From positions 1-8,402 of the forward strand of contig CAJUJP010000078.1 of the NCBI GenBank assembly GCA_910586615.1: a stretch of 8,402 bases of DNA. The letters are read 5' to 3'. The stretch's first letter is position 1. The number at the start of each line of letters is the position of its first letter. Below, piece after piece: positions 5,332-8,402 of this stretch. The notes under the pieces are model-generated. The model had not been told where the DNA came from and did not search any database. It was given only the letters and a program-made list of their open reading frames with translations. The translations under genes were made by a program, and so were the position numbers. The DNA comes from an uncultured Lachnospiraceae bacterium. GTDB taxonomy: Bacteria > Bacillota > Clostridia > Lachnospirales > Lachnospiraceae.

Positions 5332-6993
5332 TCACAGTTCCCGATTGAAATACGCCGTCAAAAACACCGCCGGGGAATTCCAGTAAATGGTGATCTCATT
5401 CAGAGAATAGCACGCTGCATGGTCTACATAGCACTTCATAGGCGGTGTACCTTCCCTGATCCGCTCTCTGCCAACCTCATCACAGGGCGTCTTAAACGGG
5501 CCGCCGCTGACCCAGCCGGGCATAGGCTCTTCGATGCCGTCACACTCCGTAGGACGGTTATGAGGATGCCTGTATGCATGTTCTCCATACCCTGTCACAT
5601 AGCTGTAATCCACGGCGTTCATGCCGAGAAGATAATGAAGCTGTGCCAGCGCGGTCTGCTCATAAATCAGAGAACGTTTCTCACCGCCGGCCTGATCCGG
5701 CGATCCTGCTTCTTCATCCTTCTTCGCCGTCATTGCCGCCAGTATGAGCAGCATACCGCGGTTCAGCACCACCATATTGCTGCCCCAGATATAATCCTCC
5801 GGCTCCATAGCCACACCGTAGCCGGACTGTTCCGCCACCCGAACCAGCCTGTCCGCTTCCGCCAGCACAGTCTTCCGCAGTTCCCCCACGCTGTCCGGAG
5901 AAGCCGTGCCGGCCGCATCCGTCAAAATCCCAAGCGCCGCAAATCCAGACACGTCCGTCCAGCCGAAATCAGTCCTGCTTAAGTCCTCCTGCAAAAGCTT
6001 CGAAACCTGTTCCTGATATTTCTGTTCTCCCGTTGTGAGCAGCATCTCTGCCGCAGCCCAGAGACGTTCGTCCAGATCGCACACATCGTCATATTCTCCC
6101 GTGTTACAGCTTTCCGGATTATGGAACCCGACATATTCGGGATGCTTTTCCAGCCATTCATATGCCGCCTTCGCCGCCTTAAGCAGCCTGTCTGCAAAAT
6201 CCCCGTCATAAGCTCTGTATACTCTGGATGCAAGAGCCATGGAAGCCGCATAATCCGCCGTGGCCATAGATGAGACAGGGAAAAGATAAAACTGTGCCTT
6301 GTCCTCCTCCGGCATGATAAAGTCTGCATGACGTTCCGATGTCAGCTTATGATATGCGCCGCCTTCCTCGTCCTGCATTTTCAACATCCACTCCAATTCA
6401 TAACGGCATTCGCTCAGAAGATCCGGTATACCGCTTCCCGATTCAGGTATGTTCAGACTTTCCTGAAAGCTTTCAGGAAAAAGCTGAAAGGCATATAATA
6501 AATGTCCAACCGCCACCGCAGCCGGCGAAATATACCTGCCGTAGTCACCCGCATCATGCCAGCCGCCTCTTACCTCTTTTACCACACTGCGGTCGTTCCA
6601 GAGCACTGCATCACCCATATGACAGCAAGGGTGGGTATAAGGCCCGGCATACTGTTCTTCCAGCGCACAGCCGCAGCGCTGAAAATAAAGTGCCTTCTGC
6701 AAATCCCTCTGAAGCTCCTTGTAAACATCTTTGCCGATGCGAAAGCAATGAGAACGTTCCCCCTTCTCATTCTCTATGTAGTACAAGCCGGTTTCATGGA
6801 TTTCGCTGAAATCCACTTCGTACACATGATCGCCCGAAGCAGCATCCGTTCCGGCATCCCGTGCCGTTCCCGCCATCACCTGCTCCTCCCCGCCGTCTTT
6901 CATCCGCATTACTTTGTAATTCTCTCCCGCAGTCATCACCGCCCGTTTCCTGTCCTGTGGCAGATACCCCGTCTGATCGCAATAAATTGCCAT
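5332..6993 (-). CDS. glycoside hydrolase family 9 enzyme with N-terminal Ig-like (CelD_N) domain, cytoplasmic
   Basis: This 553-residue enzyme should cleave beta-linked glucans or related oligosaccharides by inversion. Residues ~1-90 fit the CelD_N Ig-like domain, starting AIYCDQTGYLP. The (alpha/alpha)6 domain shows GGWHDAGDYGRY (143-154, with D147 and D150 as water-binding residue and base), SGIPDLLSEC and the following ELEWMLKMQ, then GYGEHAYRHPHNR (His476, Arg480). Near the C-terminus comes CYVDHAACYSLNE with catalytic acid Glu533, then IYWNSPAVF. There is no signal peptide, so it probably acts on imported oligosaccharides (cellodextrins, or glucosamine-type sugars as in some GH9 enzymes) rather than on polymers outside. 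The start at 6993 has AAGGGGG 6 nt upstream; an in-frame ATG at 7044 adds 17 residues without a good site. No transporter or regulator gene is nearby. Exact substrate is unknown. Confidence 0.93.
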   Translation of the reverse strand: MAIYCDQTGYLPQDRKRAVMTAGENYKVMRMKDGGEEQVMAGTARDAGTDAASGDHVYEVDFSEIHETGLYYIENEKGERSHCFRIGKDVYKELQRDLQKALYFQRCGCALEEQYAGPYTHPCCHMGDAVLWNDRSVVKEVRGGWHDAGDYGRYISPAAVAVGHLLYAFQLFPESFQESLNIPESGSGIPDLLSECRYELEWMLKMQDEEGGAYHKLTSERHADFIMPEEDKAQFYLFPVSSMATADYAASMALASRVYRAYDGDFADRLLKAAKAAYEWLEKHPEYVGFHNPESCNTGEYDDVCDLDERLWAAAEMLLTTGEQKYQEQVSKLLQEDLSRTDFGWTDVSGFAALGILTDAAGTASPDSVGELRKTVLAEADRLVRVAEQSGYGVAMEPEDYIWGSNMVVLNRGMLLILAAMTAKKDEEAGSPDQAGGEKRSLIYEQTALAQLHYLLGMNAVDYSYVTGYGEHAYRHPHNRPTECDGIEEPMPGWVSGGPFKTPCDEVGRERIREGTPPMKCYVDHAACYSLNEITIYWNSPAVFLTAYFNREL

Positions 6994-6999
6994 TGTTAA

Positions 7000-7006
7000 C
7001 CCCCTT
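7000..7006 (-). promoter_or_regulatory. ribosome binding site that sets the GH9 start at 6993
   Basis: AAGGGGG on the minus strand sits 6 nt before the ATG at 6991-6993. The alternative ATG at 7042-7044 has no comparable site, and the Ig-like domain begins immediately after the inner start. Confidence 0.75.
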
Positions 7007-7051
7007 ACTTTCCGCAGACACGCCTGCAATACCGATACATCCATAGCCGCT

Positions 7052-7138
7052 TCAATACGTTTCCAAATACATGTCGATTACATAGTACTCCTTACCGTCT
7101 CTCTTTTCAAGCCACGAACCGTTTTTCAAAGTTTTATC
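7052..7138 (-). pseudogene. 28-codon coding-like stretch in frame after the Rpn stop codon (possible gene remnant)
   Basis: Directly after the TAG of the Rpn gene, the same frame stays open for 28 codons to a TGA at 7052-7054. It reads like real protein: NGSWLEKRDGKEYYVIDM and then YLETY. It has no ATG near its beginning and no good Shine-Dalgarno. It does not resemble the C-terminus of Rpn proteins, whose usual helical end is already complete before the stop. The simplest reading is the 3' end of a gene whose body was replaced when the Rpn module arrived; chance is possible. A candidate GH9 promoter lies inside it. Confidence 0.35.
7082..7110 (-). promoter_or_regulatory. candidate promoter for the GH9-aminopeptidase unit
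   Basis: On the minus strand TTGAAA (7105-7110) and TACTAT (7082-7087) are spaced by 17 nt. Transcription would begin near 7075 and give an ~80-nt leader. No terminator separates the Rpn gene from GH9, so read-through is also possible. Confidence 0.4.
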
Positions 7139-8110
7139 CTATGCCTGCAAAAACTGCTCCGCCTGTTCCATGGACATATGAAGTTCTTCTGCGATCATCC
7201 GGCAGATCGTCCTCTGCGGGATCTCTAATTTTCTCATCCCCGCCGCCATAGCCTTGACCGCTTCTGCGATGCCTTCTGAAATGCCGGCCTTCTTCCCTTC
7301 CCGTACTCCTTCTTCAATCAATTCATCAATTGCTCTGCACACGTTGATCTCCTCCTTCTCCTTGTCTTTGCTCCGGCGTGCCAGATTCAGCAGACCGGCA
7401 GATCCTGTCATCATTCCAAGTGTCTGACATGTCTCATCATCCATATTACGGCAAGCCTTGTGCGTATCAAGATACTCTTTAAAACCGGATCTGTCATTTC
7501 TTCTTGCATACAGTGAAAACAGCATCCCCAGCTCTGTCCGAAAACATTCATAATCCTTCTGTTCTGACAGTCTGAGGATGTGAAGCGGATATACCGGCAC
7601 AAGTGCGCGCAGTCGATCTGCCAGCTCTACATCCTCTCCAAAGTCTATCAGATCATGCATGCTCTCCGCTCCTTGCCATGCTTCACTGCCCCAGTAAACT
7701 ATCAAGGTAACCACCGGTCTTAAACGTTCCTCTCTTCGAATTCCACAAAGAAATTCCGCGTCATCTCTCAATGCCTGTCCAGGCGTTTCCCTTTTGATTT
7801 TTTTAAGCTGCCGGTCATATTCCAGTGCTTCCTGCAGCATCACCCTTGCAGGCATACTGTAATCAATATGTTCTTGATTCGCCACGATCCATACTGCAAA
7901 TAATTTTCCATCCCGATCCTGTTTCATAACCAGATCATTGGTTCTTTCCAGTGCCTGTCCATTGCGGAACATTGACTGCACTGCATTGGCCTCCGTCAAA
8001 GTATCCGGACAGACAATTTCCTCTCCACAAAATACGGCGCCGTTAATCAAATCTGCATACCGCCTTCTGTCCGAAAGATAGTCCTTCAGTGTAATGTCTT
8101 TCTTTCCCAT
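7139..8110 (-). CDS. Rpn-family / PD-(D/E)XK transposase-like nuclease, catalytic Glu position replaced by Ala
   Basis: This 323-residue protein belongs to the Rpn (recombination-promoting nuclease, YhgA-like) type common in multiple copies in Lachnospiraceae. The N-terminus matches the family: DYLSDRRRYADLINGAVFCGEE, split here as DYLSDRRRYAD then LINGAVF and a following CPDTLTEANA. Next come ERTNDLVMK (Asp59) and VANQEHIDYSMPARVM (76-91). In active relatives the latter reads E-x-Q, as in IENQ or IEHQ, and the Glu is a metal ligand. Here residue 77 is Ala (GCG), one base from GAG, so nuclease activity is doubtful. Residues 256-290 are a charged helix with Gly repeats (EEGVREGKKAGISEG), and the C-terminus is helical. 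The start has AGGAGG 4 nt upstream (8115-8120). It has its own promoter and long leader. It is probably an accessory gene unrelated to its neighbours. Confidence 0.85.
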   Translation of the reverse strand: MGKKDITLKDYLSDRRRYADLINGAVFCGEEIVCPDTLTEANAVQSMFRNGQALERTNDLVMKQDRDGKLFAVWIVANQEHIDYSMPARVMLQEALEYDRQLKKIKRETPGQALRDDAEFLCGIRREERLRPVVTLIVYWGSEAWQGAESMHDLIDFGEDVELADRLRALVPVYPLHILRLSEQKDYECFRTELGMLFSLYARRNDRSGFKEYLDTHKACRNMDDETCQTLGMMTGSAGLLNLARRSKDKEKEEINVCRAIDELIEEGVREGKKAGISEGIAEAVKAMAAGMRKLEIPQRTICRMIAEELHMSMEQAEQFLQA

Positions 8111-8197
8111 CCTGCCTCCTGTTAGTTAACTTGTCGAACAGAAGACTGCCATCCGACCAAATCTCCTGCCCTATTCAATTGGTTATTGGAATAAAAG

Positions 8198-8246
8198 CAC
8201 GATTTCGTCAGATGTCCTCTCGGACGTGATCATATACCGCATCGTG
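8198..8246 (-). promoter_or_regulatory. terminator-like structure in the long leader of the Rpn gene
   Basis: In the transcript CACGAU (8241-8246) pairs with AUCGUG (8198-8203), followed by C and UUUUAUU. Between them GUCC-GAGA-GGAC (8214-8225) forms a hairpin with a GNRA-type tetraloop. A further CATATGCC/GGTATATG pairing overlaps the outer 5' arm and could compete with it. The set suggests attenuation, but no known riboswitch class was recognised and the outer stem is only 6 bp. Confidence 0.4.
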
Positions 8247-8290
8247 GCATATGTATTGATATTTTGAAGTGAAATATATGCTTTTGCGAC

Positions 8291-8319
8291 ATTATAACAT
8301 AATCTCATATATTTGTCAC
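8291..8319 (-). promoter_or_regulatory. strong sigma-A promoter of the Rpn gene
   Basis: On the minus strand GTGACA (8314-8319, one mismatch to consensus), a 17-nt spacer ending in TGT (extended -10), and a consensus TATAAT (8291-8296). Transcription should begin near 8284, leaving ~175 nt before the ATG at 8110. Confidence 0.75.
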
Positions 8320-8344
8320 TCATTTCTTAGCGCATTACGGACAA

Positions 8345-8398
8345 ATTTTGTAACAGTTCAGCCTTCGGCTTCACTGTCACGTCTGATGCACACAAAAT
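8345..8398. repeat. nested inverted repeats at the right edge
   Basis: The inner hairpin is ACAGT and AGCC (8353-8363) against GGCT and ACTGT (8367-8377), with a symmetric TC/TC mismatch and TTC loop. The outer pair is ATTTTGT (8345-8351) and ACAAAAT (8392-8398). No gene was found from 8320 to 8402. It could be a dispersed intergenic repeat upstream of the Rpn promoter; the element may continue past the window. Confidence 0.45.
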
Positions 8399-8402
8399 GC
8401 TC

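Noticed and set aside
7139..8110. Insertion sequence carrying the Rpn gene
   Set aside because: Despite the 'transposase-like' family name, no flanking terminal inverted repeats or target duplications were found.

Overview
The window looks like chromosomal DNA from a low-to-mid GC Gram-positive anaerobe, most likely a Lachnospiraceae-type Clostridium. Pointers are the strong G-rich ribosome binding sites, a T-box leader, an SEC-C-tagged methionine aminopeptidase, an Rpn/PD-(D/E)XK 'transposase-like' protein, and a secreted His/Cys-rich protein of a kind typical of that group. Every supported gene is on the minus strand, so transcription runs from right to left.

Layout in transcription order. 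(1) 8402-7139: a hairpin-containing intergenic segment, a very good promoter, a long (~175 nt) leader with a terminator-like inverted repeat, then an Rpn-family protein whose catalytic Glu position reads Ala. A 28-codon coding-like stretch follows its stop codon in frame. (2) 6993-4431: a cytoplasmic glycoside hydrolase family 9 enzyme and a type I methionine aminopeptidase with an N-terminal zinc-binding SEC-C motif, 28 nt apart and ended by a strong intrinsic terminator (4299-4342). (3) 4268-393: a promoter, a leader packed with perfect palindromes, then three envelope or secreted proteins. These are a one-TM coiled-coil protein (292 aa), a 219-aa secreted protein, and a 651-aa secreted protein with acidic 12-residue repeats, a His/Cys-rich module and an Ig-like domain. 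The two secreted proteins share a paralogous domain. (4) 396-1: a promoter whose -35 box overlaps the stop codon of the last gene, then a complete T-box riboswitch. Its specifier reads best as AUG (methionine). The gene it controls lies beyond the left edge.

The part most likely to be undescribed is region 3: a membrane-anchored coiled coil with two paralogous secreted proteins, an unusual palindromic leader, and a tiny coupled upstream ORF. I infer a cell-surface assembly, perhaps related to proteins found near Tad/Flp-type pilus loci in Clostridia, but no pilus motor, platform or pilin gene is present here. The other genes are housekeeping (aminopeptidase, T-box), carbohydrate use (GH9) or accessory (Rpn).
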